Shown in pieces: positions 23,030-34,908 of a DNA stretch of 64,000 bases. How positions within the stretch are numbered: position 1 is the stretch's first letter; every line of letters begins with the position of its first letter. The notes under the pieces were generated by a model, which was not told the DNA's origin, searched no databases, and worked only from the letters and a program-made list of their open reading frames with translations. The translations under genes were made by a program, and so were the position numbers. Origin of the DNA: Annona cherimola. Its lineage: Eukaryota > Streptophyta > Magnoliopsida > Magnoliales > Annonaceae. Location of the stretch: NCBI GenBank assembly GCA_030490835.1, contig CM059973.1:54812008-54876007 (forward strand), read 5' to 3'.

Positions 23030-23432
23030 TTAGTTAACCTAGTTTACTTTGCCACCTCAAGGAACCATTAACTTTTTTTACTTTTTTCTTCATATAATTA
23101 TTTGTCTTAGTGTGTTTAATATATAAATTAAGTTTTATCAGTTTTTGGAGATTCATATATATATTTTTCAGATTTTTAATATAGAGATATTTTTTATGGA
23201 AAATATAAGGGTATTTTAGCCTTTTTTAATGGTTGAAAAAATGGTTAAGATACCCTTATGTTTAAAAACCTTAAAAAATATATATACACATATATTAAAA
23301 ATGATAAAACTTGATTTATATATTAAATATATCTATATGTATAAGTTTAAGGGAAAAAGTAAAAAAAAAATTAAATGAATTTTTTGAGGTGGGCTAAATA
23401 ATCCATTACTTAGCATGTGTTAACTGGATTAT
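23030..23432. repeat. Second long inverted-repeat element
   Basis: Arms of roughly 180 bp. The left has gttaacctag, ccacctcaa, tttaatatataaattaagttttatca and aagggtatttta. The right arm, reverse complemented, has gttaacacatg, cccacctcaa, tttaatatataaatcaag and aagggtatctta. Noncoding hairpin element, unrelated in sequence to 22106-22503. Confidence 0.7.
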
Positions 23433-23775
23433 TTCTCTTTATAAATAACATTGGAATTAAATTTAGAGTTTAAATTTTATAAACAGATTAGAGTTAGGAT
23501 TAAGGTGATCCCAAATTTCATGAGCTTAAGTTACAATAGTGAAAGGAAGGTAGGGAAGTGGATTTCTCCCTTAGTTAAACAAATACTTTCATAGATTCTA
23601 CAACGCAAATACACAAACATCATGATCATCTAAAATATAAATATTCATAATTAGAGAGCCTAAAATGCAAATAAACCCTCATATACTATCAGCCAATTAA
23701 ATGGTCTATAATTCAGTTGCGGGACAAACATATTTAATTAAATTGGTGGGCCTTTTCTCACTCTCAACTGGCATT
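23433..23775. other. AT-rich spacer, nothing recognised
   Basis: No supported coding frame or repeat. Confidence 0.4.
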
Positions 23776-24056
23776 ATCTAAATCTTAATCAGGAGATATC
23801 TATGGAGAGAGAAAGGAATGGTGCTCCAAGTTCCAACTGGCCCTTTTCAATGTCCCCAAATGTGTCCATGAGAAGGACGCTGACGATTGCTGCCCCCCAC
23901 GCAACAAGCACTTCGTCCAACCATTGCCCAACCACTCCATATGCCACTGCATGCATGTGCTGGAGTCTGGCCTGGATTACAGATCCACCATTGATTAGAC
24001 GGTCTACTCACTTGCCAGCTACGAAATTTTGGGTGCATTGCCATGAATCATTGTAA
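23776..24056 (+). other. GC-richer patch with a short open frame, unassigned
   Basis: Composition changes to about even GC here. One + frame reads through GERKEWCSKFQLALFNVP and on to a TAG near 23997, with many Cys and His; another is open from ATG 23802 to 24056. The first looks more protein-like by residue mix, but I do not recognise it and it has no start. It may be a fragment of a host exon or of a captured gene. Nothing further is supported in 24060-24600. Confidence 0.25.
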
Positions 24057-24599
24057 AAATATCCAGTCGTTTCGCTACAAAACGGAAATTTGTATTTAAA
24101 AATGTGGGTCGATTTTAGATTCTCTAGATTTTTGTTCTTCGACACACGACTGATAAAAACCTAGAAATAATCCAGCACGGAATGAATTATTCCTTTTGTT
24201 CTTATCTATTAATCAAAGGGGTTTTCTAATTCAATTCGATTGTTAGGTGGGCCTTACTCTTAAAAGTATGTAAAGATGATGTGTATGCAGATCCATGTTA
24301 ATATTCTAATGGTTTTCTGTGTGTGCAGTGGGATGGAGTGGAGATGCAGATGGGTGAGAACGAGATGAAATTTTCTATGTTAAAATTTTTTCTTTCTTAG
24401 TACACAACAACCTACATTTTCTCCTTTTTCATATTATTTTACTGTCTTCTATTTTACTTTTTTCATTTTTAGTATAATTTTTCATACTGTAATATAACAA
24501 TCCTTCATCATTCAAATTTCTCATTCCACCACCCTAAACAGGCAATTGATACATAGACTTGAAAATCCACATTCGATATAAGATAACTAATTTAGAAAC

Positions 24600-24835
24600 A
24601 TTAATAGCAATCAAGCTCGCTACGGGTACACAATCTAATCTAGCACTTTCAAATTGCAATAACTAGGGGGCTGGACTTCAGTACCCCGAAGGGGTTCGAC
24701 AAGCGCGTCCCCTCATTAGGAGCTTATTCTCCTCCATGGTATCGCTGGGAAGATATAAAGATATTTGTAAGAAGGGACCCAATCCATGGGAAGGCCTTCC
24801 CATGAAAAAAAGGAACAAAGGACATTTTGGTAATT
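24600..24835. other. GC-rich patch with a 20-bp perfect palindrome
   Basis: A short GC-rich stretch in AT-rich DNA. At 24785-24804 lies CATGGGAAGGCCTTCCCATG, identical on both strands. No coding frame or RNA gene is recognised. The following 24840-25185 is plain AT-rich sequence. Confidence 0.5.
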
Positions 24836-25187
24836 TGAAAGCATGAGTGTATTTGTTGGAAAATATGAGTATGTTTAGTTTTTTGATAAAATTTGTATTA
24901 AATATATATAAAATCTCAATCTATTCCATTCATTTGGTAGATCAATTACCAAAATATATGTAGACATATTTTTTCATTATTTGACATTTCGTAAAAATAT
25001 TTGTGCAGAAAATATTATTTTTTACTTAGATTACATTATATTTGACAAAGTTAGAAAATATATTTTATATAAGAAATTATGTTATATTATTTAAAGTTCA
25101 TATAAATAAGGTACTCTCAAAGATAACAATTTCAATATTTATTTCTGAATTTTTAAAAATTTAATAATATTTTTTACTTTTCGAATA

Positions 25188-25445
25188 TAATAGAATCTAA
25201 CCGCATCTAACTGCATCTAACAACATCTAACCAAATCTAACTAGATCTAACTAGATCTAATTTTTTATATTAATAAGTTAATCCCAATTTAACACCTTTA
25301 ATAGGATTTTAAGCCCCTTATAAGGTCATTTAATTTTTGATATTAATAAGTTAATTCCAATTTAACATCTGTAATATAATCCTAGGCCTTTTATAAGGTC
25401 ATTTATACCTTAATTACATAAATTAAAACTCAGATAATAGGATTT
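25188..25445. repeat. ATCTAACYGN decamer satellite, left block
   Basis: Tandem copies of a degenerate decamer (aatctaaccgcatctaactg and so on, 25193-25260). Then come two copies of a spacer containing tattaataagttaat, tttaacacc, ccttataaggtcattta and aaaactcagataataggatt. The block is cut at 25445 by element E and resumes at 31780. Confidence 0.88.
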
Positions 25446-25654
25446 TGTGGCGCCTCCAACCGAGCGTCACATCTTGAGCCTTACCTCGGGATCGTTATTG
25501 ACTTATCATGATTAATTTAAGCATCATTCATAACCACTGACCTAATTGCAACAAATCATCAAAATTTACAAATAAATCATTCATAATTCAATCAAATCAT
25601 ACATAAATCATTCAAATGCATATACATGAATCCTATGTAGGTCAGGGTTTCATA
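25446..25654 (-). repeat. Element E 3' LTR
   Basis: 209 bp, pairs with 31571-31779. The inner end reads cata where the other copy has caca. Confidence 0.9.
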
Positions 25655-25670
25655 ATCCTCCCCCCTTATA
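25655..25670 (-). other. Element E polypurine tract
   Basis: On the minus strand it reads ataaggggggaggat, directly next to the 3' LTR. Confidence 0.8.
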
Positions 25671-25692
25671 ACAGGTTTCGTCCCGAAAACGT

Positions 25693-28600
25693 CTATCCTT
25701 TAAACAATTTGGGGTATTTCCTTTCTACTTCTTCCTTTAGTTCCTATGTAGCTTCGCTTTCGGAATATCGATTCCATTGAACCTTTACGTATTCGATTTC
25801 TCTATTTTGAAGCTTCTATACCTTATGATCCAAGATTCTAACCGGTCTTTCCTCATAGTTCAAGTGATCCTGGATCGGTAGGTTTTCTACTAACAGTACA
25901 TGGGTCGGATTTGAAATATATTTCCTAAGCATGGAAATATGGAAAACATTGTGTACTAAGGCTAGTGCCGGAGGTAAAACTATTTGATAAGCCAACTTTT
26001 CAATCTTCTCCAGCACTTCAAATTGTCTAATATACCTGGGATTCAGCTTACCCTTTTTTCCAAATCTTGTAACTCCCTTGAATGGCGTGACCATTATGAA
26101 CACATGTTCGCCAACTTGGATATTCAAATTCTTTCTTTTGCAATTTGTATAATTCTTTTGCCGACTCTGTGCTGTGAGTATACACTGGCGAATAACTTGT
26201 ACTTTGTCTACCATTCTTTGAGACAAATCTGGGGCTAGCTTCTTTTCTCCAACTTCATCCCAGTTCAATGCATCGCCGTCTATATAACGCTTCAAATGGA
26301 GCCGTTTGAATACTAGTCTGATAGTTGTTATTGTATGAAAACTCAGCTATAGGTACATATTCATCCCACGAACCTCCAAATTCCAATGTACACATACGGA
26401 GCATGTCCTCATTGATCTGATTTACTCGCTCCGTCTATCCATCTGTTTGGGGATGAAAAGTTGTACTAAACTTGAGTTGGGTGCCTAGGGTTTCGTGCAA
26501 ACTTTTTCAAAATTAAGATGTGAATGTCATGTCTCGATTGGAAACTATTGACTTAGGCACTCTGTGTAGTCTCATTATTTCCTTATAATAGACTTTGGTC
26601 AATCTTTCTGCGGTGTATGTCCTCTTTATGGGTATAAAGTGAGCAACCTTAGATAACTAATCTACTATTACCCATATAGAGTCGTTTCCAGCCTGAGTCT
26701 TGGGTAATCCTTCAATAAAATCCATCGTAATATCATCCCATTTCCATTCAGGAACTTCCAAAGGTTGTAATTTTTCAGATATCCGTTGGTGATCAGCTTT
26801 CACCCTTTGGCAAGTTAGGCACTTAGCTACGTATTCAACAATCTCTCTTTTCATGTTATTCCACTAATATGCTTTCTTGAGATCCTGATACATCTTGGTG
26901 CCTCCTGGATGAATGAAGAATGATGAAAAATGTACTTCTTTAAGAATCTACTCCTTCAACTCAGCTGTATTAGGTATGCAAAGTTGGCCTTTATACCGAT
27001 ACATAACTTATTCATCGAGGACAAATTCAATCAACCCCTTTTTTTTCATCTTTTTCACATATGTATGTAGGTCTGTATCATTTTGCTACGCAGTCCTGAT
27101 CTGCTCAAATAATGAAGATCGTATGTACATTTGTGATAACCTTGTTTGAACTCCAGATGGACATATAATCAATTCTAACTGTCTTATCTCTTGAAGTAAC
27201 CCTTCCTGCTTTGTGATAAGGTGCGTTATGTTGACATTTCTGCTCAATGCATCGGGTACCACGTTTGCCTTACCTGGATGGTATAGTATCTCCAAATCAT
27301 AATCCTTTAACAATTCGAGTCATCTCCTTTGCCTCATGTTCAGCTCCTTTTGAGTGAAGATATACTTAAGGCTCTTGTGATTTGTATAAATTTTACATCT
27401 AGCACCATACAGGTAATGTCTCCATATTTTCAAGGAAAATACCACTGCTGTTAATTCTAAATCATGAGTGGGGTAGCTTACCTCATTGGGCTTCAACTGT
27501 CGTGATGCATAAGCTATCACCTTTCCTCTTTGCATCAACACACATCCTAAATCCTTTCTTGAAGCGTCACTGTAAACCACAAAACCTTCATTTCCTTCAG
27601 GTAGGGTTAGGATAGGTGCTTCTACCAACCGTTACTTCAATTCCTAAAAACTACACTTGCATTCTTCAGACCATACATACCTGACTCCTTTACGAGTCAA
27701 TCTTGTTAATGGGGTTGATAACTGTGAGAATCCTTCAACAAACCTTTTGTAATAGCCTGCCAATCCAAGAAAGCTTTGGATTTCCGTAACGGTCATCGGC
27801 CTTTGCCATTTCAAAATTGCCTCAATCTTCTGAGGATCAACCTGATTACCTTTTTCTGATATTATATGACCCAGAAATCCTACTTACTTCAACCAGAATT
27901 CATATTTCTTTAACTTGACATATAATTTTTCTTTTCTTAGCCTTTCCAGTACCTTTCGCAAATGAAGCTCATGTTCTTTCTCTATTTTGGAGTAAATCAG
28001 GACATCGTCGATAAACACCACCACAAATTGATCCAGATAGTCCCGAAATACCTTATTCATCATATCCATGAATACAGCAGGGGCATTAGTGAGCCCAGAA
28101 GGCATCACTAAAAACTCATAATGTCCATACCTAGTTCGAAAAGCTGTTTTGTGAACATCGGTAGGACATATTCTCAACTGATGATACCTTGACTGTAAAT
28201 CAATATTAGAGAAAGTTGTAGCTCCTTGCAACTGATCGAACAAATCATCGATCCTGGGCAGTGGATATTTATTTTTCACTATAACCTTATTTGATTCTCT
28301 ATAATCAATACGCAACCTCAAACTTCCATCCTTTTTCCTTACAAACAATACTGGAGCTCCCCAGGGTGATACACTGGGTCTAATAAAACCTTTGTCTAGT
28401 AGCTCATGTATCTGAGTCCTTAGCTCATTCATTTCAGCCGGTGTCATTCTATATGGAGTTTTGGATATTAGAGCTGTACCTGGTATGATGTCTATGGTCA
28501 TATCCATTTCTCTTTGTGGAGGTAATGTGGTCAATTCTTTTGAAAATACATCAGAAAATTCTCTAACCACAGAAATTTGGTTTATTTCTACCTCCATGCC

Positions 28601-29245
28601 TTTCTCCACATTAACTGATACCAGATAAGCTTGGTACCTTTGGCGGATCATCTTGACCGCTTCCATAAACGATATTAATATCGTAGAATTTTTAGGCTTT
28701 CCTAGCTTTCCAATAGCTATTTCTTTTTCTAGGGCTGCTTCAAATTGTACCTTCTTATTCTTACAATCAATCGTAGCTCCCCATTGACTCAGCCAGTCCA
28801 TACCCAATATCAAATCAAATTCCGTCATAGGTAATAGAATCAAGTTGGCTTCTAAAATCAATGATCTTGTCCTAATAGGACATGCATTGCATACTTGGCT
28901 AGAACTAGCTAACTTATAAACAGGGGATTCTACGTGAATTATCTCATTGGTTTCCTCTACCGTTAGTTCATGAGTGGCCACATATTCGCATGCTATGAAT
29001 GAGTGACTAGCACCTGAATCAAACAAAGCAACTGCCGAATTTCCTAAAATGTAAACTATACCTGTAACCACCTTTTCTTCTTGCTCTTGAGACTCTGTCC
29101 GAGTCAAGACATACACTTGTACCGGATTTGTAGAGGTTCCCTGCTTATTCGCTGCTTTGGGTATCCTGAGTTGTCCGGGTCTTCCACGTCCTTGTGACGC
29201 TTGTGCCTTATTTGGACAGTTTGGAGCAATGTCCTGTTTGGTCAC
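25693..29245 (-). pseudogene. pol: Element E pol: protease, RT, RNase H, integrase, chromodomain
   Basis: Segments by position on the minus strand. Protease with [12 protein letters not shown] near 29010-29030. RT in 27884-28500 with [21 protein letters not shown] (usual Arg/Gly differences), [13 protein letters not shown] and catalytic [11 protein letters not shown] near 27990. RNase H in 27320-27628 with [15 protein letters not shown] and DLELTAVVF. Integrase zinc region CLTCQRVKA near 26800, core near 26700-26400 (DDITMDFIEGLP). C-terminal module 25816-26295 (GPY-like LNPRYIRQFEVLEKI and VFHISMLRKY), then a chromodomain-like tail (YVKVQWNRYSES) to the stop at 25693. Stops include TAG at positions where Gln (after LDHKV) and Trp (in the chromodomain, before ELKEEVE) are usual. 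Ancestrally it was one frame with gag; the two now overlap out of frame at 29208-29245. Confidence 0.88.
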
Positions 29246-30456
29246 AAATATAACATTTAATGACCTTTACTTTACCCGCTCTGCATTCCTTGGCTACATG
29301 GCCTACTTGCTCACATTTATAGCATCTATTTGAGCCTTTTAAGCACTCGCCTATATGTTGCTTCTGACATTTTCTGCATAAATGCGAGATTTTCTTCTTT
29401 GGGGCTCCTTTTCCTCTCCTCACATTTCCTTTCCTAGCCTTTTCCTTCCCTGGTTTAGCTTCCTTTGTTCCAGAACTGAACATCCTTGACCCAAGTCTTA
29501 GTTCTTGTGTTCTCAATGCCTCAATTTCTAATGCTCTTGCCCTCTCAAGACTCGAAGCATAATCCTTGATTAGCAGAGGGGCAAGGCTTTCCCGGAGATA
29601 TGACCTTAGTCCTTGTCCGAATCTTTGTGCCTTATTTTCTGGTACATTGGCGACCCAAGGCACATACTTGACTAAGGCATTGAACTTTGTCGCGTACTCT
29701 GTGACAGACATCCTCCCTTGGTAAAGTTTTTCAAATTCTATCACCTTCTAACTTTCTAATCCAACGGGAAGGTATTCCTTGTTGAACTCCTCAACAAATG
29801 TCTGCCAAGACACCTCTTCTGGTCGCGACATTGTGACCAATATTATTTCCCACCATTCATGTACGTCTTTAATCAACAAATGGCGGCGCACAATACTTTT
29901 TGCCGATCATTACACGGAGATATTCTGAATAATTTCTTGATCTCCGTTATCCATTGTTCAGCCTGTACTGGGTCAGGTTCTCCTGAAAACTTTAGGGATC
30001 GCTGGGCTAGGAATGCATTAATTGCTCATCTATTAGCTTCCATTAACTGATTTTCATCTTCTCTTGGTGCTGTCGTGGGAGTCAGGCCAGCCGTCAGAAT
30101 GGGTACATCTTTTCAGTACTACCCAACTGGGCCTGCTGGGTTCTTTCCCATAAACCCTGGATAATATCTGCAGTCTGTCCTGCCCATTCGCGAGTAGCTT
30201 GCTGCATTGCCTCCTTTACCGCTGCAGCTACCCTTTCTTCAATGAGTTGAGCCTATCTTGACTCATGTCCTTCTTCTACATTCCTTTTTGGGCTTATATC
30301 CTCTAATCTTTGATGAGTTCTTGGACTTTCTCTATTTAGTTCTGGTCCAGGTCTTTTAGGTCTGCCGCTAGTCTCTCCAACCTCATGTTGGTTGGGGACT
30401 TCTGTAGCGAATTCTTTTCCTTTATTTGTTCTCATTCCTGATCTTGTTTCCACCAT
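29208..30456 (-). pseudogene. gag: Element E gag with CCHC zinc fingers
   Basis: The ATG at 30454-30456 gives MVETRSGMRTNKGKEF, a typical chromovirus Gag start; the open frame upstream of it is incidental. The N-terminal piece ends at 30253. The middle (30250-29745) is broken by several stops but still shows FSGEPDPVQAEQW-like and KYVPWVANVPENK wording. The C-terminal part has a Cys/His cluster: CRKCQKQHIGEC, then CYKCEQVGHVAKEC, then [10 protein letters not shown]. These bind RNA during packaging. A frameshift at the third finger separates it from pol. Confidence 0.85.
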
Positions 30457-30726
30457 GGTGCTCTTCTGAATATATAGAAGTACATAATCTTTCATTCATA
30501 ATTAATGTGAGATCATCATATATATTTCATCATCATATAATTAATAGTCAATTCACACAATCACAATCATATAATATCATCCAGTATCATAAACATCCAA
30601 AATCATTCATTCATTCCATATTATTCACATCAGTAAATTTCCACCCATAAACCATAGTTTTTAACATGACAAATCATATTACACATCTCACACTTATATA
30701 TACATCATATTTGTATACACATTCCA

Positions 30727-31373
30727 TCATAGCAAAGTGTCATCACTACTATCACTTTCATCGTTCTCTTCTTCTTCGTCTTCGACTGGTTCGATGTATC
30801 TTAAAGGTTCACCGAATGCAGCCAGATCACCAGTACTCTCGTCTACATGTATCGTAATCTCATCAGAGCGAGGAGGAGCAGGTGAGTCTATGAACCCTCG
30901 AGCACGACCCTCCGCTATGAAGGGGGTGATCTCTTTCTCCCTCCGTCGTATACTTTCCCAACTCATCCCATGTCGGAATTGAATATACCCATGTTCAAAC
31001 TTATACCATGGTCCTAGGTTGGGAGGTATGGGTGCTAGAGTATTATCCCAAAATCACTGGAGGTCCAAGGGATATATATAATCAGTGGGAGTCCGAGGGG
31101 TCCCTAAAAACCCGGGGCGAGATGCCAAAAGAACTTTAGCTCTAGGAGTCCGGCTGCTAGACTCCTCTACATTAGGCCTCTGCTGATAGCTACTTTGCAA
31201 ATGGGGTGGAGGATACCTAGGGGGAACCCTGGAGGAACTGGTGGAAAGAGTTATATGTCTTGCTGGGAGACTAACCACCTATTCACATTTTCCTCTGCCT
31301 TTCGTCTTTTTTTTTCATCCATTTCTTTCTTCAACTCCTCAAAACTCATGATTCTTTTCCCCTTATCAGCCAT
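30727..31373 (-). pseudogene. Extra ORF upstream of gag in element E (degraded)
   Basis: Lies between the PBS and gag on the coding strand. ATG at 31371-31373 opens MADKGKRIMSFEELKKEMDE, a highly charged helix, to a TAA at 31251-31253. The adjacent frame carries on from about 31278 as a Ser/Pro/Arg-rich stretch (SSSRVPPRYPPPHLQ) to a TGA at 31054-31056. The same frame then continues (FWDNTLAPIPPNLGPWYKFE, RRREKEITPFIAEGR) to an acidic tail (EDEEEENDESDSSDD) and stop at 30727. One frameshift and one TGA therefore separate three pieces of an ORF of about 215 codons. I do not recognise the family. It could be an element-specific accessory protein or captured host sequence. The intervals 30457-30726 and 31374-31552 are leader sequence with nothing else supported. 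Confidence 0.5.
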
Positions 31374-31552
31374 CTGTTCAAATATAACTGAATTAACTAT
31401 ATAATAAAAATAGCACACTGCAAATTATTTTGCAACACATCATCATATACCATGCATCACATCATCATAATAACCTATGCAATCATCATATAATCATATA
31501 TATCATATTCAATCATCAGACTTAGACTTTTCCATGCCTATTTACCAGTCCA

Positions 31553-31565
31553 TGCTCTGATACCA
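31553..31565 (-). other. Element E primer binding site (initiator Met tRNA)
   Basis: The minus strand reads TGGTATCAGAGCA, five bases inside the 5' LTR. It is the standard initiator-methionine primer complement. Confidence 0.88.
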
Positions 31566-31570
31566 AGCTT

Positions 31571-31779
31571 CATGGCGCCCCCAACCGAGCGTCACATCCT
31601 AAGCCTTACCTCGGGATCATTATTGACTTATCATGATTAATTTAAGTATCATTCATAATCACTGACCTAATTGCAACAAGTTATCAAAATTTGAAAATAA
31701 ATCATTCATAATTCAATCAAATCATACATAAATCATTCAAATGCATATACATGAATCCTATGTAGGTCAGGGTTTCACA
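31571..31779 (-). repeat. Element E 5' LTR
   Basis: 209 bp. Ends ...GGTTTCACA on the + strand, followed by TSD GATTT. The outer dinucleotide at the PBS side is mutated (CA for TG on the + strand). Confidence 0.9.
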
Positions 31780-32919
31780 GATTTAATAAAATCACCTAAA
31801 TCTAATCACATCTAACTGGATCTAACAATATCTAATCGGATCTAGCAGCATCTAACCAAATTTAATAGCATTTAACCAGATCTAACTGCATCTAACTTTT
31901 GCTATTAATAAATTAATCCTAATTTAACACTTGTAATATGATCTTAGGCTCCTTATAAGGTCAATTATACCTTAATTACAAAAATTAAAACTTAGATAAC
32001 AGGGTTTAATGAAACCACCTAAATCTAACGTCATCTAACAACATCTAACTGCATTTAACTATATCTAACTCTATCCAACCGGATCTAACTGGATCTAACC
32101 GCATCTAACAAGATATAATTGCATCTAATCGAATCTAATTTTTAATATTAATAAGTTAATCATAATTTAACATCTATAATATGAACCTTAGCCTATTATA
32201 AGGTCATTTATACCTTAATTACAAAAATTAAAATTTAGATAATAAGATTTAATAAAATTCACCTAAATCTAACTGGATCTAACTACATCTAACCACATCT
32301 AACTGCATCTGACCGTATCTAATTGGATCTAACTACATCTAATCGGATCTAACTACATCGAACTGGATCTAACTTTTGATATTAATAAGTTAATCCTAGT
32401 TTAACACCTGTAGGTCATTTATACCTTAATTACAAAAATTAAAACTCAGATAATAGGATTTAATGAAATCCACCTTAATCTAAGTGCATCTAACCACATT
32501 TAACTAGATTTAACCACATCTAACTATATCTAATGGATCTGATTTTTAATATTAATAAGTTAATCTTAATTTAACACTTGTAATATGATCCTAATCCCCT
32601 TATAAGATCATTTATACCTTAATTCTAGAAATTAAAACTTAGATAATAGGATTTAATGAAATCTACCTAAATCTAACTAGTTCTAATCGGATCTAACTGC
32701 ATCTAACTGGATCTAACTGGATCTAACCGCATCTAACTGGATCTAACTACATCTAACCGGATCTAACTTTTGATATTAACAAGTTAATTATAATTTTACA
32801 CCTGTAATATGATCTTAGGTCCCTTATATGGTAATTTATATCTTAATTACGAAAATTAAAACTCAGATAATAGGTTTTAATAAAATCCACCTAAATCTAA
32901 TCGGATCTAATCGGATCTA
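31780..32919. repeat. ATCTAACYGN decamer satellite, main block
   Basis: Five to six higher-order units. Each has a run of 5-13 degenerate decamers (atctaactgg, atctaaccgc, atctaactac) followed by a conserved spacer starting tattaataagttaat and ending aataggatttaatgaaat. Spacers start near 31905, 32137, 32371, 32550 and 32770, giving spacings of about 180-235 bp. The array stops abruptly at the TSD of element A and reappears at 61361. Confidence 0.9.
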
Positions 32920-32924
32920 ACAGC

Positions 32925-34435
32925 TGTTGGTCTCGAGTTTATGGCAGTTATCCAAGAGGGGATGGGTGAATTGGGTAATTTAAAATTCTTTACTTAAACA
33001 GAAATTTCCCCCTTTTGAATTAATCGCCTCAATGAAACAATTATTAAGTTTGAGAGAAATAATGCAATGAAACACAGGCAATCAATCACTTCAAGTGACA
33101 ACGATTTATAGTGGTTCGGGCAACCTCCCTTACTCCACTCTTCCAAGAACACACCCGTTGTGGCTTGGGTTCCACTATTGTATTTCAATACAACTTAGAG
33201 CAGTAACTCTCTTCTAGATTCCAGCTCTAAGGGGCTTGTACAATCTCAGCACAAGAAGGTAACGAGTTTCACTCCAATCACACATTACTTTGCCTTCGCT
33301 TGGTTTCGATCTCCAATATCAAACCAAGTGAAAAAATAAATAAACAATGAATAAAAAGAATCTACACGTTACAGATTTGTGTAGGCAGTTTCAAGCACTT
33401 AAAAGAACTTGTGGAAGCAGTAATTGATTGAGTAATGCAGTTTTTAGCAGTTTTAAAGCACAGTTCTTCTTCAAACTTCTTGTAGATCACTTTAAATACA
33501 AGAGAGAGTGGAAGGTGAGCTCACTCAATATTTTTCCAACTTCATTTACGTTCACTTGATGCTTCTTATATAGTGAGAAGTAAATTCGAACGTTGGTGGT
33601 AGGTGGCGCACATTTAATGCGTCAACGTTCAAACTTTTCCGATCGCTGCGAACCAAGTCACATTTGGAGTCGACTTGGCATGCGACTTCGTTCAAGTCGC
33701 AGGGTGGAGTCAACTTCAGGTGCGACTTCACCTAAGTTGCAGGCTAGAGTCGACTTCGGGTGTGACTTCAGTCTTCAGCTTCCAACTCAAGTTCTAAGTT
33801 CAAGTCGACTTGGTCTCGGACTTGACCCAAGTCCAAGTGGAGTCGACTTCGGATGCGACTTCACCAGCCATAGATCATATTGGAACTTCAAGGTCTTGAA
33901 AGTGATCTTTATGTTGTGTATATCCTCTTTCTTCTCTTGATCTTCATTAGATGTCCTTGATATGTATTGTTTTGCTTAAACTAAGCAATACACTATTCTC
34001 TTGAAAAAATTCTTTCGTGTTGCCTTGATTCATGATAGCTATTTTTTCTTGGTCTAGTTGTCCAATCTTTAACAAGATGTTTCTGAATCATTATAGGGTA
34101 GCCACATACTTGAGTCGCAAGCTTGGGTCGACTTGAACTTCAACTTTACTCAAGTCGCATACTCGGGTCGACTTAGGATGTGACTTCACCTAAGTCGCAT
34201 GACAGAGTCGACTTGGAGAGCGACTTAACTCTGATATTTCGAAGTCTTTAGCTAGGCCAGAACCAAGTCGCATATGGAGTTGACTAGGGATTGCAACTTG
34301 ACCTGCTATCTTTTGAATCTTGAATTTTCAAACCTTTGCAATACTTAGCAACCTCATTAGTACTTAATTACTTTCTCAAATTGAGTTGGTAATCATCAAA
34401 ACATGGATTGTGCTTAATTTGCTTGAATTCCAACA
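32925..34435 (-). repeat. Element A 3' LTR
   Basis: Pairs with 59722-61360. Contains palindromic GTCGAC repeat units at 33650-33870 and 34110-34290. The ORF at 33593-33940 is a by-product of these units. Confidence 0.9.
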
Positions 34436-34450
34436 ATCTCTTCCTTTTTG
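34436..34450 (-). other. Element A polypurine tract
   Basis: The minus strand reads caaaaaggaagagat, directly against the 3' LTR. Confidence 0.7.
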
Positions 34451-34908
34451 ATGATTGACAAAATCAATTTGAGATTGTCCTTTCATTTTCTTTTATAAAT
34501 GGTATGTCATATTTTGTTTAGCATTTAGGATTGACATATTGTGTTGATTGCTCAAGAGTTACATAGCATTGCATATCATGTAATCATGTTCATTCCAAAA
34601 CAATAATTTGCACAAAAGAACAAGTTCATATCATTCACAAACAAGTTCATATCATTCATACAATCATGTCATTCATACAAAATGATTCCAAAAAGAAAAT
34701 GACATGCATGCTACCCAATCCCAAAAATTCTAAACCCTAAGCCCTAAGTCCTAACCTCTCTCTCCCTTTTTGTCAATGCATCAAAATGGGATATAAGGGA
34801 AGCGGGACTTGTGAAATTGGAATGCGGTGATAGGGTAGGTAGGAGGAATGGGTCAGGTGGAGGCTGATGAAAACGGAGACGAGGAAGCCTGAACGGTGGG
34901 TTCAACTC

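Larger units (their letters stand above)
25446..31779 (-). mobile_element. Element E: chromodomain Ty3/gypsy retrotransposon in the satellite
   Basis: 6,334 bp, TSD GATTT (25441-25445 and 31780-31784), ends TGTGGCGCC...GGTTTCACA on the + strand, 209-bp LTRs. On the minus strand the order is LTR, PBS (initiator Met tRNA), an extra ORF, gag with CCHC fingers, protease, RT, RNase H, integrase, chromodomain, purine tract, LTR. The two LTRs differ at about 13 of 209 positions (6 percent, mostly transitions). The coding frame carries many stops and several frameshifts, so it cannot act on its own. Confidence 0.92.

Noticed and set aside
31574..31590. TGGCGCC at the edge of element E as a primer binding site
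   Set aside because: It is the LTR terminus itself; the real primer site TGGTATCAGAGC lies just inside on the minus strand.
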